Shown here: piece after piece, positions 24,762 to 39,065 of the stretch
Position numbering within the stretch: the stretch's first letter is position 1
Layout of the letters: every line of letters begins with the position of its first letter
Source: Poronia punctata
Lineage: Eukaryota > Ascomycota > Sordariomycetes > Xylariales > Xylariaceae
Direction: 5' to 3'
Length of the DNA stretch: 64,000 nt
Assembly (NCBI GenBank): GCA_022579005.1
Contig: MU401514.1
Span: 62,001-126,000 of the forward strand
Translations under genes and position numbers: made by a program
Notes under the pieces: model-generated
What the model saw: the letters and a program-made list of their open reading frames with translations, nothing else
The model's database searches: none
Told to the model about the DNA's origin: nothing

Positions 24762-27700
24762 ATGGCTCCGTCACGTTCTAAGCCGGGCGCCGTCGACCCT
24801 GACGCGTCCATGTCAGATGCCCCGGCCCTTGCGTCAAAACGCCCGGATGAAATGGTAGGTTCTACAACACTGGTCTTGCCCGCGCCTCCCAATGCTAATC
24901 GGACCAAATAGGATGTTGATGATACACCAGACTACTCCGACTCTGACACGAACCCGAACACAACAGCTAGCAGCGTTGCTGGTGATGCCCCTGTAGACGG
25001 TCGTCGGAAGCGCGCCGAGGCAAACCAACTTCGCAGGAGTATTTTCGGCAAGAAGCACGATGCATTGGGCGAGTCAAAGGTATAGGCGCAAAACTGCGAC
25101 CAGGATGACCTTAACTTCTGACTAGGTTGCTAATCGCTGTTGCCCTCTTACAGGAAGACGATAGCATAAGACGCTTTCGATACCTGCTTGGCCTTACCGA
25201 CCTCTTCCGTCATTTCATCGAGACGAATCCCAACCCCAAGATCCGGGAGATTATGCAGGAGATAGATCGCCAAAACGAAGAAGATGCTGCGAACAGTAAG
25301 AAAAAGGGCGTTCGTCAAGGCGGCGCGCTTACTGGCCGGGCTCGCCGGACTGAGGCTGAAGAAGACGCCGAGCTGCTCAAAGACGAAAGGCATGGGGGGT
25401 CAGCGGAAACAGTATTCAGGGAATCACCAGGCTTCATCAACGGAAAGATGAGGGATTACCAAATTGCCGGTTTGAATTGGTTGATTTCGCTCCACGAGAA
25501 CGGTATTTCGGGCATCCTCGCAGACGAGATGGGCCTGGGCAAAACACTGCAAACCATCGCCTTCCTCGGCTACCTGCGTCACATAATGGGAATCAACGGG
25601 CCCCATCTTGTCCTAGTACCGAAATCCACATTAGACAATTGGAGGCGCGAATTCCAACAGTGGACGCCCGAAGTAAATGTGCTGGTGCTTCAGGGCGCAA
25701 AGGACGAGCGACATGCTTTGATCGCCGAACGCCTGGTCGACGACGGTTTCGACGTGTGCATCACGAGCTACGAAATGGTCCTCAGGGAAAAGAGCCACTT
25801 GAAGAAGTTCGCATGGGAGTATATCATCATCGACGAGGCCCATCGAATCAAGAACGAAGAATCGTCTTTGGCACAGGTCATCCGTTTATTCAACTCTCGC
25901 AACCGCCTCCTGATTACGGGCACACCTCTACAAAACAATCTTCACGAACTTTGGGCGCTATTGAATTTCTTGCTACCGGATGTATTTGGCGACGCCGAAG
26001 CATTCGACACGTGGTTTTCAGGCCAAGGCCAAGACAGAGAGACGGTTGTGCAGCAACTCCACAACATCCTACGACCCTTTCTCCTGCGGCGTGTAAAGGC
26101 GGACGTCGAAAAGAGCTTGTTGCCCAAGAAGGAGGTCAACCTCTATGTAGGCATGGCGGACATGCAAGTTAAATGGTACCAGAAAATCCTGGAGAAGGAC
26201 ATCGACGCCGTCAACGGAGCAGGTGGGAAACGAGAGTCGAAAACACGCCTGCTCAATATCGTGATGCAGCTTCGAAAGTGTTGCAACCACCCATATCTAT
26301 TCGAGGGCGCCGAACCCGGTCCGCCTTATACTACAGACGAGCATCTCGTGTACAACTCGGGCAAGATGGCCATCCTCGACAGATTGTTGCAGAAAATGCA
26401 GAAACAAGGCAGTCGCGTCCTAATATTCTCCCAGATGAGCCGTCTACTCGATATTCTAGAAGACTACTGTGTCTTTCGCGAATTCAAATATTGCCGTATC
26501 GACGGTGGCACTGCACATGAAGACCGAATTGCTGCCATCGACGACTACAACAGGCCTGGGTCGGAGAAGTTCATTTTCCTTCTCACGACACGCGCCGGTG
26601 GCCTAGGCATCAACCTGACCACAGCTGACATCGTCGTCCTCTACGACAGTGATTGGAACCCTCAAGCAGATCTCCAGGCCATGGACCGTGCTCATCGAAT
26701 CGGACAGACGAAACAAGTCGTGGTATATCGATTCGTAACGGAGAATGCGATCGAGGAAAAGGTTCTGGAGCGGGCTGCGCAGAAGCTTCGTCTGGACCAG
26801 CTCGTCATCCAACAAGGCCGTGCTCACCCGGGTGCCAAGGGCCCTGCTGGTAAAGATGAACTGCTCACCATGATCCAGCACGGAGCCGAAAAGGTCTTCC
26901 AGCAAAAGGGTGCCACGGGTGTTGTAGCAAAGGGCACTGAACTAAACGATGACGATATCGAGGAAATTCTGTCGCGGGGCGAGGCTCGGACTAGAGAACT
27001 TAATGCCAAGTACGAGAAGCTTGGTATCGACGACCTTCAGAAGTTCTCGTCCGAGTCGGCGTACGAATGGAATGGCGAGAACTTCAATGCCAAGAAAAAG
27101 GAAGTTGGCTTGAACTGGATCAACCCAGCCAAGCGTGAGCGCAAAGAACAGTCGTACTCGGTCGACAAGTTCTACCGTCAAGCCATCTATGGAACGACAA
27201 AGGCCGAGCCGAAGCCCAAGGCCCCACGAGCGCCCAAGCAAATACCAGTCCATGATTACCAGTTTTATCCTCCCCGTCTGCGGGAGTTGCAGGATCGAGA
27301 GACGGCGTACTATCGTAAGGAGATTGGTTACAAGATGCCATTGCCCGACGGCGACGACGACAACCTTTCAGAGCGCGAAGCGGAGCGGGCCTTGGACCAG
27401 CAGGAGATCGATAACGCGGTTCCCCTGACGGAAGAGGAGCAGGAAGAGAAACAGAAGCTCTCACTTCAAGGGTTCAGCGAATGGAACAGACGAGACTATC
27501 AGCAGTTCATCAATGGATCTGCACGTCATGGTCGGCACGACTACGAGAGAATCGCGGACGAGGTAGACAGCAAGACGCCAGCAGAGATCAAGGCGTACGC
27601 CAAGGTGTTCTGGCAGCGGTATACCGAAGTGGCCGACTATGCCAAGTCCCTCGGCGTCATAGAAGCAGGAGAAGAAAGGCTGCGTAAGACGGAACATCAG

Positions 27701-28347
27701 CGCAAAATGCTGCGGAAGAAACTACAACAGTACCGTGTCCCCTTGCAGCAGATGAAGATCAACTACTCAGTCTCCACCACCAACAAGAAGGTGTATACCG
27801 AAGAAGAAGATCGCTTCCTCTTGGTCCTCTTGGACAAGTTCGGCATCGACAGCGAGAACATCTTTGAACGCATCCGTGACGAAATCCGCGAGAGCCCCCT
27901 ATTCCGGTTCGATTGGTTCTTCTTGAGCCGGACACCTGTCGAGATCAGCCGTCGCTGCACTACCCTTCTCACTACGATTGTGAAGGAATTCGAGGAAGTG
28001 CATCCGGCGAAATCCAACGGTGTCAACGGCAAGGGGAAGAGAGAGCCAGAGGACGAGGAAAATGACGAAGATAGCATTCTCGGAATGGCCCCGGCGAAGA
28101 AGAAGTCCAAAGCTGCCGTCAAGGTATGTGGTTCTACCTAGCCCCTTTTCTCATTAGAGTTCCACATTGGTCAAATTAGATTATCTGAATAAGTAACTAA
28201 CAAAATTTTGTGCAGAACAAAGCCTTGGACAATGTAAAGGGTACCAGCAAAGCCAACTCGACAACACCATCTTCGAGAGCTTCAAGTGTAGGCTCGACAA
28301 ATTCGGCTTCAGGGTCCAAGACCAAGTCAAAATCCAAGAAGAAGTAA
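24762..28347 (+). CDS. ISWI-type chromatin-remodelling ATPase (ISW2/ISW1-like)
   Basis: Slides nucleosomes using ATP to space or position them, mainly for repression. Four exons: 24762-24854, 24912-25079, 25154-28123 and 28216-28347, giving 1120 aa. Exons 1-2 carry the acidic N-terminus and [16 protein letters not shown], continuing into [18 protein letters not shown] in exon 3. SNF2 motifs are DEMGLGKT (Walker A, about residue 210), [27 protein letters not shown] and DRAHRIGQ. Downstream lie a HAND domain (from about 785, [12 protein letters not shown]), a SANT domain (from about 858, [14 protein letters not shown]) and a SLIDE domain (to about 1035, [17 protein letters not shown]). This trio defines ISWI against CHD or SWI/SNF. 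A small last exon gives a Ser/Lys-rich tail ending KTKSKSKKK, missed if the ORF is read through to the stop at 28139-28141. Confidence 0.96.
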
Positions 28348-28736
28348 AAACAACTTCAACAATAACACACAGACACCACACGCACATGTATCGCTTACCG
28401 CCACTGTTGTTACGCGTGAATCCACACACTCTACAACTCATGACTATTGCGCAGGCTTTTGTTGGGGCGGAAAGGGACGTTAATGATATTATAGAGAGCG
28501 GTGTTTGCGGCGTTGTATGATTTTTTTTATTTCTCAGCTTATTCCACTTTGCTAGTGGGAAAGAGGTGTGTGTGTTGGTCTGATGTATGAAACTTTGTGA
28601 TTGCTGGAATTGTCTACACAAGTGACAAGTCTAGGCAGCGACGACAAGAGAGAAAAAATAAATCAACCTATTTATTTACGTGCAAAAAGGAATTCTCATC
28701 TTTCCAGGGGGGGGGGATAACAGGAATTAAGAGGGT

Positions 28737-28793
<57 letters not shown>

Positions 28794-29445
28794 GTATCTT
28801 GAACGCTTACGGTAAGGGGTTTGCACAACACATTACATGCATGCAAAAAATTAGATTAGCACAACGTAAACAGAAAAGAAAATCAAATCAAATACAAGGA
28901 AGGCAAGGTACTAACCACCAGACTTACCAACTCGTATTAACATGATATCTCTCACTACAGAAATGACAAAGTACGCCGTTTGTTTGGTATTGTCACGTGG
29001 TTTTCTCAACTGTTTCCCATCCTAGGTCAGACAAGACATGTGCTATCACATAAGGTTAGTCCAGTCCAAGTCCTACTACTTCAACTTTTATATAAGATGA
29101 TTGCATTTCATAAAATCATAGAATAGTGTTGGTTACAGTGCTCTTCCTCTTTTTGCCTTGTTAAAATAATTTCTTTTTATAATCGATATAGATAGACAAG
29201 TATGCATGCCCTTGTCATAATCACATACATACATCCTGACACCAACCCATCCCATCCCATTGCTTCATATATATGCGTTCGCTCCCTTTTGACATTAAAA
29301 AAGAACGCCAATTCAACTCGTATCGCAGCCCTAATCCCGCACAAGAAACGCCATTCACCGTTCTATGTTATGAGTGGATTATGTAAAAGCACGGTCCATC
29401 TTGGTATGAAAAGCAAAGGAAAAGCAAAGACACAACATGACTCCT
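28348..29445. other. Convergent intergenic region between ISWI and HEM2
   Basis: Holds the two 3' flanks, a 10-nt G run (28707-28716) and a long GT microsatellite (28740-28792). No gene seen. Confidence 0.65.
28740..28792. repeat. (GT)26 microsatellite
   Basis: Uninterrupted TG/GT dinucleotide repeat in the 3' flank of the ISWI gene. Its length is near the limit for clean replication, so it is probably polymorphic. Alternating purine-pyrimidine DNA of this length can adopt Z-form. Confidence 0.97.
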
Positions 29446-30722
<1,277 letters not shown>

Positions 30723-31803
30723 GATGATTTGTTCGGTTGGGAGCGAAGGTAAGCGGTCAATGTCGACGTAAAGCGGAGAAAGAAAGCGTCTGATTTCAAC
30801 GACGGAGAGACTTGACGCAGATTACCGACGGATTACCGACACAATAAATATTGGCGATCGAATGGAAAATATAAAACGGACGAAATCCGAAACAAACGAT
30901 TCAAGGTATTACCTTTCGACCCCTATTCGCATATGATTGAACAAAACAGGACGGTACGTGTCGAAGGGAAAAGGCCACAGAGGTTTTATTTAAAGTTACA
31001 AAAGTGCCATGGATGACGGTCCTAGGTTTATTAGACTTGAACAGAACGTGAGTCGGCTCGAACCACATTTCCCAGTTGGGCAATGCCCGCTATTTTCAAT
31101 TGCGATATTAGCATTTCCCTTTCTCCTATTGGCTTAGCCCCCATACTTTGCCCCTCGGAGCGTGGAAACATGTGCGGCTTCCCCACCGAGGTTTGTTCCA
31201 TATTACGGTGAAAAATCCGCTGAAACCCCCAAACACATTTTCGGAAGGGGCGAGCTTGGGCTTTTTGGCTAATAAAAACCCACCTTTTCAGGACCTCGGA
31301 CACTACTCGGGAATGGGGTGGAAAGAGGCGGGCTTCGGCTTGGTGCTCCGTCACTTTGTAGAAAGCAGCCGACATTGAATACATGTAAATTCGGTATAGG
31401 TGGATTTTCTAATACATGTGTACCCGTATTACCTACGTCTCGTACATGGTAACCGCCAATTAAGTAGCGGAATTAAAGAAGAGTCCGACATGTTTATCTG
31501 TCCATAGCGAGCATCCGGATGATGTGAGTATTTCACTGATGAGCTCAGCATCTAACCTACCTTACTCGTAGTCTAATTTCGGTACCCATGTACAATAGAC
31601 GTTCCGCCCGATCCAACCTTCCATTACCTACTACCCAGACCCTAACATTGTCATACCTATATCGTCCAACATAAACTCTCCTCGTACCCTAGCAGTGAAC
31701 AGGAATAGTTCCCGCTAGATTACATGGATGTCCGCTGAGGACCGGAGCCGTCAAATTCCGTTCCGTTCCACGGGTGCGCCACAAAGCCAAACCAACGCGC
31801 GCA
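30723..31803. other. Intergenic, HEM2 promoter side
   Basis: About 1.1 kb upstream of HEM2 and downstream of the MFS gene. One TACTCGTA octamer at 31563. Short frames only; no gene seen. Confidence 0.6.
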
Positions 31804-33475
31804 TTACAAAAAGCCAAGACGTCTCCAGACAAAGCTGGCGCCGCCGAGCAGGGCCGTCGCACCGGTGAAAACGATCAGGCTCCCATACCCACTGCCGTAA
31901 CCGTACGCTGCCGTCTCCCCCTTCCACGGCATGCTGCGCATCAAGTTCTCTGATAGAGGTCCGGATATCACATTGCCGAGACCCCGCCCGGCAGCTAGGA
32001 AGCCAAATACCATACTGCCATCAACTCGCCGATTATTCTCACTTTCCTCCTTTTGTGAGATCTCCCTCATGATACCCGCCCATGCGCTCGCAAACGACCC
32101 GGCTGAGAGGCCGTAAACGATACAGAAAAAGTATAACAGAGGTAGAGAGGAGGAAAGCCCCCAGATGACCAGCACACTAGTCGTCGCACCGATTGTCGAC
32201 AGGAGGATGCACGTGGTTACGTGGAACCGGTCGGTGAACCAACCCATGGCAACCGACCCGAACACAGTTGCGACGTTGATGAGGAGCACCGTCGTGGCCG
32301 CCGCGAGGGACGCCGCCCCTAACGTGCTACGCGCATATGTGGGCAGGTAGATGCCCGGCAGAAAGAAGCCCATCGACTCGATAACGTTCGCCGCTTGGTA
32401 CAACAAGAAGGCTGGTGTCACGACAAACCCAAGATTGAATGGTTTGGTGTGGCTCGTGGCCGAAGGTGGCAGGCGCGGTTTGATAAAGAGGGACAGCGGC
32501 GCCGTGATCAAGAAGAGCACGGATGCCCACACTCGCAGAGTGTTGCGAATCCCGAGACTGTTGAGGAGCGACGCCATGAGAAGGGGTAGGACAACACCGG
32601 CAAGACCTGAGCCGCTCCACATGATTCCATACGCAAACCCCTTTCTCTTGAGGAACCACTCGTCCATGTACTAGCGACAGCGTCTATCAGCGGCGTTCCG
32701 AGAGTGATGTTTTGGCATCGACTATGGAGCAACAAGATCACACATCCAGGACTGCCAACGTTTGCGGCCAACGTTTGCGGGCAACGTTGGTGTTCTTCCC
32801 GGAAGTCATGAGGGGCTCACGTACCACAATACATGGACAGTAGGCAATCCCGCCGCCCAGTCCGTACAAGATGCCTTGAGTTAGAATCAGGTGCGTCGTC
32901 GTGGTCGCGAACGAGCTCAAAACCAAGGCGATGGACATGAGGAAAAGGCCACAAAGCGGAGTCCAACGCACCCAGCGCGCAAACATCTGACATAAGCCCA
33001 TGATGATTGGCGCCGTCAAATACATGACCCCCAAACAACTGGTGCCGATGACGGCGATGTTGCCTTGGGTCTGGAACGGCTCGTGCGACTGATAATAGTC
33101 CTGGAATATACCGAATGCGAAAGGGAAGCCTAGAGCAGCAAAATATTAATCTGGCGTTCTTCATGACGGGGTGTTTCACGATGCAGCGGAGACCTCAGGG
33201 GCATATACACAAAGGGGGGGAAGGAATCACATACCCCATACCAGGGCGTCGAACGCAAAACAAGCTGCTAGAAAGAGCCATGCATCTTTCCCACCATCTA
33301 CAGGTGGCAGAGAAAACTCGTGCCTCTGTATGCCATTCTCGTTGGCTCTTTGAACGTCATGAGCGCTGAAAAATTCTGTATCGCTATTCCCATCGACATA
33401 TGTCGATGCCGGTGTCGTACATTCTGGCGTCTGGGACAAGGTCGTAGCCGTGAGCTCGAACTCGTCAATGTTCAT
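31804..33475 (-). CDS. MFS transporter, monocarboxylate-transporter-like
   Basis: Major facilitator of the MCT/SLC16-like fungal group, probably at the plasma membrane. The substrate cannot be told from sequence. Three exons: 33475-33235, 33129-32825 and 32670-31804, giving 470 aa. The phases close: LVW-G-FPFAFGIFQ across intron 1 and CPCIV-YMDEWF across intron 2. The N-terminal 55 or so residues are cytosolic and acidic/Thr-rich (MNIDEFELTATTLS). The first helix, AWLFLAACFAFDALVWG, leads into FPFAFGIFQDYY, a common MCT-like feature. GLGGGIAYCP and EWFLKRKGFAYGI match the loop between helices 4 and 5 of this group, and about 12 hydrophobic segments can be counted. The frame is open further 5' but has no upstream ATG, which fixes the start. 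Confidence 0.88.
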
Positions 33476-36127
33476 TGTGAAAGTCTGTCTTCCTTGTCGG
33501 ATGAGTCTGAAAGATTGATTCGTAGTCGGCACCTGCGTCTTCTTCGTCTTCAAACCCACTCGTGTATTCTGATTCTCGGGGGGGCTTTCGACGTCATTTA
33601 AAGCTATGATATTCACGTATGGCCTATCTCCTCACCGGATATTAGCTATCTCTGATGCGATCGATATCGCCGATGACGGAACCCGGCCTCCGGGCCGTCT
33701 AGGTTGCTATCACTTTTTTACTACAACAACATCACGATCCCTGGTTATTTTTGGCTCAAACGTGGGGGACGAACACACCTCTGCAAGGTTATCTGATAGT
33801 TCAGGGGCCCTAAACATTGCGACATGTATTTTCTAGACTCCTTCTTTGACTTGAAACCCAACATTTCCTACGCACAAAGGGAGATATCTCGGGTTTCTGA
33901 AAGACGGTGAGACCTGATGGAATTTTGACGGCCTTGGGTGCAAGGACCCACGAAATCTCCTTTTGATGAGGCTCAACCGTCTATCCGCTAGCTGGGCATC
34001 AGGTTTGTTGACGCTTGGTCGCATAGTAAAAGCGGCGGCTTGTCCGTTGGTTACCCTGAGCGAGACCCACGTTGAGCGGTAAGTTCATGAAGTCTTTGGA
34101 CGTCACATGGCGACAGGAAGGAGCTTCAATCATAAAATAGCCGCCAGCCAGGGTGGTTTGGTCTGCTTGAGGTTCACGATTCTGCCGGTACGATACTGCC
34201 GGTACGGTAACATTATCACAACTCAAGCCAGAATCCTTGCATGAGTGCCCGTAGCACCGGGGGAGAAGCCCCCGATTTCGGCCTTGAACAGTTTATTTCA
34301 GTCACATCCCTGAGGCCCGAGGGTAAGCGCATTCCACATACCTTTACCAGGACACGAACGAAGCTTCCCAGCAATCTGGTGGTGTTAACTCATGGTTGGT
34401 ACGGGAAGGAGAGACTCTGTCGTCAATCCCCGCTCCACAAGCACCATACTATATAATAAGATCCACATCTCATGTGTAGCTGGCCCCGGGACATTTCTCC
34501 CGCCCCGCCCAGCTGATAATCTCCCAAGGTTCTAGCCAGATGAATATGCGTTGTCGGAAACACGCAGGTACCATAATCCCTAACAGTTCGACCAGACAAA
34601 ACGACTCATCCGATAGGTATTACGTTACAGTTACTCTACCAGATCTAACTTCTAAGCATCTAAGTTTATCTTACATGCTGCCGGTAGTTGAAAGTGAGGT
34701 ATCCACACGGTACCTATAGGAAATTAAGCCACGGGAAACCCTATCACCGTCACCGGGATCCAGGACTGATGAATGGTCTGTGTCAAAACCCCAGGCGCTA
34801 TACTACGAGTAGGTAGTCGGGGATTCCTGGACACATGTGTGATGCAGATGCAGCTAATCACTTCGAATCTTACGAGAGAACTTCCCGTTGCTTTCCGCCC
34901 CGTAAAGATCTAGACCATGTGTTTTTGATGAGCGTTCTAGGCCCGAAACCGGTTCAAGCTTATATCGTTCATTTTCCCTGCAATAGCGTTTTTTTCATCC
35001 CGCATGACATTGACCGGCTAGGGAGGCGGTCTGCGCACTTGTTCGCTAACTAACCGGGGGAAGCGCCCCAGAATCATCACACACGGTACTTAGGTATGGA
35101 CTGTAATTAAAGCAGCATCCACCCCCAGTCACCCCCCGGATTAACGTCCGAATATAAGAAATCAACGGTTTCTTATAATCTTTACATCACTTTCGCTTTC
35201 CATCATTCCACATTTCCATTATTACTCCTTCATTGCCCGCGATAATGCGTCCATAGCTTCTTGACTGCTCTTGTTGTAGTACTTCATTAGTTCAAATTGC
35301 AAGTTGTTGGTGTGGTCGCCGTCGTCGTCGATTTTCTCGGGCCTAGGACGTCGTCCAACCCCCTGCGGCCCTGCCCGATAGATTATGCGTCAAACCTACG
35401 AACCACATGGAGAAAAATGAATAGCCAGTGATAATACCGGACCGAGATATATACTTAGATGACCTTATATCAGATAGACCTGAAAATGAAGTCCTAAACC
35501 AAAACACACACTGGTCTATCTAGAACCCGTGAAACTTGGCTCCTACCCCGTCACGTCACCCTTGCACTCATGATTTGGATATCTAGCTCGGTTGGGGTAG
35601 ACCCAAATTCTCGGATGCTAGGACGGTCAAGCTTGCGCCAAGGTGCTCAACGTACTGGACGTACCTTGAAACCTAATATTTCAGGAATAAGTTTAACAAG
35701 GGCTCCGCAATGATTGCTATCAAGACGCCCGAAGTATAAACATCTCACGATATTACCAAGACAACTGTTTGGGCCGGTATGTTCGCAATTATTAACTGTG
35801 GTCGCTCAGACTATATACACGTAGTCTTGCACCTATGATCCAGTAACACATATGATGCAAGAGACTCAGGGGCATAAGTGATTAAACAATTATACAAGTA
35901 CAAGTATAGGTTACAGTAGAAGCAATAACGACAATTGCCGTCGTGATCTCATGAAATCGTCATAATCTTCCTTCCCTTTCCCAAACGCCATCCACCCCCC
36001 TCGAGTCTCACCATCTTTATTAAGAGTTAAAACCAATGTTCTTTCTTCCTTCTCTAGCCTCTAATCAAATCAAATTGTCATTAACCCGCACGTCGTCGAA
36101 GAGAGTCTTCATGTTCGTTCCCCCGCT
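33476..36127. other. Intergenic, 2.65 kb
   Basis: Upstream of the MFS gene and downstream of the His-rich small protein. Contains a perfect 6-bp GC hairpin (34258-34274) and one TACGAGTA octamer (34804). No frame here shows a domain or closes as a spliced gene. Confidence 0.55.
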
Positions 36128-36493
36128 TTAATAGCGGTACTTCCGACGAGAAGACATCATGGCGCCGTGGCGATGACTTCCCCGGCCGTCAGTCCCGTGC
36201 ATGCGGCGCGCGCCGGCGGCCTTCTGGCCCGGCCGGTTCGTCAACGTGCCTTTGATTCTCAGCAGCGCGCCGCTGACTTTGTCGCCTAAAGTCGCGTGGC
36301 GCTTGTGGTGTTGTGTGACTGGCGCTGTCCGGTGATGATGTGTTGCGGGTTGGGAGCGGCTGAATAGACCACCTCCGCCGCCTCGGTGACGACGGGTAGT
36401 TGTGGTATGGGTTGTGTGGTGGTGGTGACGCCGAGGGGCCATGGTGGTGGTGGCGGCGGTGGAGTGGTGATGACGGTGACCGAAGAGAGGCAT
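36128..36493 (-). CDS. Small histidine-rich, strongly basic conserved fungal protein
   Basis: Single-exon ORF of 121 aa. The N-terminal half is low-complexity His/Thr/Arg (GHRHHHST, RRHHHHTTHTTTTRRH) with a GGGGGLFSRS segment. The C-terminal half is more ordered: LGDKVSGALLRIKGTLTNRPG, followed by GARRMHGTDGRG and the basic end SSRRKYRY. The pattern KVSGALLRIKGTLTNRPGQKA, with a following HGTDGRG, resembles small uncharacterised proteins in other filamentous ascomycetes (from memory, no domain name known). Almost no acidic residues, so nucleic-acid, phosphate or metal binding is possible but not shown. There is no signal peptide or membrane segment. Confidence 0.6.
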   Translation of the reverse strand: MPLFGHRHHHSTAATTTMAPRRHHHHTTHTTTTRRHRGGGGGLFSRSQPATHHHRTAPVTQHHKRHATLGDKVSGALLRIKGTLTNRPGQKAAGARRMHGTDGRGSHRHGAMMSSRRKYRY

Positions 36494-37419
36494 GATTATA
36501 ACTTTTTTTTGTTCTTTGGTAGATATAGGTGTTATTTTGTCTGGTTCAAGTAGTCAAATTATACTGAAGTAGTGAGGTAGGTATTCTTTGATTTGTGTTT
36601 TGTCTGTTGATAGGAAGCAGGTTCTATGTTTCTGGTCTTTTCAAACCGAGGAATGTTGAAGCTTATACTCGTCTTATATATCCATTTCCCCGAGTATTTT
36701 CTTCCAAGGTTCTTGGCCATTATGATGTACGTTAAGATGTCACACGTGAGAACCTTGATAGTACTTTTCAAGCCCCCCTTGACGGTTGGAAACAGGTATG
36801 TTTGGCACTTTCCTTTACGATGCTCTTTATTCCAAGCGCCACAAGACCCTGATGACGTAGGGAGTAGTGCCCCATTCTTGGTTAGCGCGGGGCTAGAGGG
36901 TATGGTGGTGGGGGGCTGTGTGGCTGGTGTGATGTCACCCCTCGTTTAGCAGATCTAGATCTAACAGGTAGCGTGCCTCAGCCCAGACGGTGGTTTTGTA
37001 ACGACTGTAAAATGTATTATTGGTTGAGTAACGGGTAACTAGGTCTGGTGCTCTGAAACCAAGAGCTTCTTTATCAAGATCCGGGGAGTTGATGAGATTT
37101 TTGCAAGAGATATTCGGCTTAAAATTATCACATTTCGAAGATGCCTCTGTCGTAAACTAGGTAGGATAATATAACCTAAACAAGGACCATCTAAGAACAG
37201 ATACGAGTACTTCGTAGACGCTTGCTTGATATTCGCATAGTATCAATTCCTGCCTAGAGGGCGTGGTTACATAACTAAATATTTTGTTTTGTGAAACTTG
37301 ATTTGTTTAAAGGTCCGCAACAAACGGCACTTCTATGCCGAACACTCTGCTCTCTATGTGACACAAGTCTACGCTTAGGTAGGTTAGATACCAAACAATC
37401 ATTCCCTTGTTGCGGCGAC
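36494..37419. other. Intergenic between the His-rich gene and the phosphatase gene
   Basis: About 0.9 kb: promoter side of the His-rich gene and 3' flank of the phosphatase. TACGAGTA octamer at 37202. No gene seen. Confidence 0.6.
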
Positions 37420-38364
37420 TCAAGCGCTCGTCAAATTCTTCCGGATCTTAACAATGTCGTCTGCCGAGAAGCCCAACTTGTCGGAAACAAACTTCTCGAA
37501 CCCGCCATATTCTCTCTGGACGCCCTTGACAAATGTATGCCAACAAGCCGTCCTTAGATTGACGAGGTTGTGCCAGCCCGGATGATCCACGCTGGACGCA
37601 TCCGTACCCCTTTTAGCAAACGCGATTAACATCTCGCGCACGGGTTCGGTACCAATGCGCGAAAGCTGCCAGTCCAGTGCGATGGTTTCGTCGGAAGCGC
37701 CAGCTAGGGAAAGTAAGATTCCGGCGAAGACGCCGGTTCTATCACGACCAGCTAGAAGAAATTCATTAGCTTTTTCCTCCTTTTTACTTCCCCCTCAGCG
37801 CTTAAACAGAGAGTGCCCCAGTCGGGATTTGACGGATTCAGGGTCCCTTCATCACTCACCTGTGCAATGCACCAAGAAAGGATCCTGCGGACGATCCCTA
37901 ACGTGCTCAAGGATAGCCTTCCAGCTCTCGGCATACACGTCAATGACCTCGAGGTACATGTCCTCGTAACCAGCTTCGCCCTCCCCAATAGCGAACCGGT
38001 TCAAGTCCGGCTTCGAGTCCGGCGCACTGCTCCGGATCCAAGTATTCTCGACTCCGTCAATCTCCGGATCCGGCATTTTCTCGCGCTCTTCCGGGGAGCG
38101 CAGGTCAAAGACCCTCCTAACACCTAGTTTTCCCGAGAGCGCGGCTTTGCCGGAATCGCTGAGTTGTCCGAGCGTGCCGGAGCGGAAAACGTAATTCGAG
38201 CGTAGAGGACTCTCGGGCACTAGGCCTAGATCGCGCGTGTTGAATGTCCCGTCTACGTAGATGAAGGGGGCGCGGGTTAGGACAGGTCCGTATTGCTCTG
38301 GTGTTATCGCGTTGTTGACATCCGTCTCGGCTAGTTTGATTAAGTCGGCTTTGGGAGTGGCCAT
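37420..38364 (-). CDS. Tyrosine/serine protein phosphatase (Y_phosphatase3 type)
   Basis: Cysteine-dependent phosphatase of the family that includes bacterial and fungal dual Tyr/Ser enzymes; substrates may be phosphoproteins or phosphoinositides. Two exons: 38364-37860 and 37751-37420, giving 278 aa. The intron interrupts the catalytic loop in phase 1 and, once removed, restores HCTAGRDRTG, a complete C-x5-R motif. Upstream are the family segments FNTRDLG and FRSGTLGQLSDSGK, and FDLRSPEE before the loop. After the loop comes GVFAGILLSLAGASDE. The tail matches the helical C-terminus of the family (GFSADDIVKIRKNL). Reading through the intron gives a truncated protein that ends just after the catalytic Cys. 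Confidence 0.88.
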
Positions 38365-38956
38365 TTTGGGAGAGAGATAGTGAGAAATAGGTGAGTCGAT
38401 CTTAACAATGACTTTTTAGAATCAGATTTAATGTTGTTGAGTTGCTTGCTGCGCTGAACTGATGGTAAATTGGTGATGATCCTCCTACTCTCGCACCTTT
38501 TTATATCCCTATGTATAAAAGTATTCGATCTTATAATATACCCCCCTATCGTCTATTTCTCTCCAATGCGTAGTTGATGCGAGCAATACGAAATCAATAT
38601 GCAACGTGTAGTATTCGTTCGGTGACCATTTAAGACACCGATGCCAAAATTCCCGGGCGACTGTCAATACGACTTAACAAATCCCCCGCTCCCCACTCTG
38701 CATGTCACAGCGGTTCTTCCTCTCGTGGCAAGATGGGAGGATCTTTTTTCCCACGGATTTTATAGTCTTATCAAGTCGAATTGCATGCTTCCGGCACTTC
38801 GAAACCCATCTGTTTAGTATTTATTATATTCTCTCTACTTTACACATGTGCTATTAGTCGCATATTGTGGTTTAATATTACCTGGTAAAGGTTCAACAAA
38901 AAAAAAAGGGGAGACCACTGCCACAGTAGGAGCTGTGTGGTGCAAAAGTAAATCGT
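38365..38956. other. Intergenic, phosphatase promoter side
   Basis: About 0.6 kb of AT-leaning sequence between the phosphatase start and the tRNA. A run of T on the RNA strand (the A10 tract at about 38900-38909 on the plus strand) lies downstream of the tRNA and can serve as its RNA polymerase III terminator. No gene seen. Confidence 0.5.
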
Positions 38957-39065
38957 TGACAAGAATGGGATTCGAACCCATGCCTCTTTCGAGAGTAGAA
39001 TCCTATTTTCCATAGGAAAGTTATACAACTTGAGTCTACCGCCATAACCGCTCGGCCACCTTGCC
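38957..39065 (-). tRNA. tRNA-Leu(CAA) with intron
   Basis: On the minus strand the acceptor 5' half GGCAAGG pairs with TCTTGTC (two G-T pairs), with discriminator A. The D arm begins GCCGAGCGG. The anticodon stem GTAGA/TCTAC holds the loop CT-CAA-G, interrupted after position 37 by about 28 nt of intron. A long variable arm TCTC-GAAA-GAGG marks a class II tRNA, and the T arm is ATGGG-TTCGAAT-CCCAT. Anticodon CAA reads UUG leucine, and an intron is usual for this isoacceptor in fungi. A protein frame overlapping it (38840-39067) is an artefact. Confidence 0.93.

Noticed and set aside
34258..34274. Perfect CGGGGG/CCCCCG hairpin with a 5-nt loop
   Set aside because: Looks like a terminator hairpin, but the organism is eukaryotic and no gene end is near; an isolated stem of this size can occur by chance.
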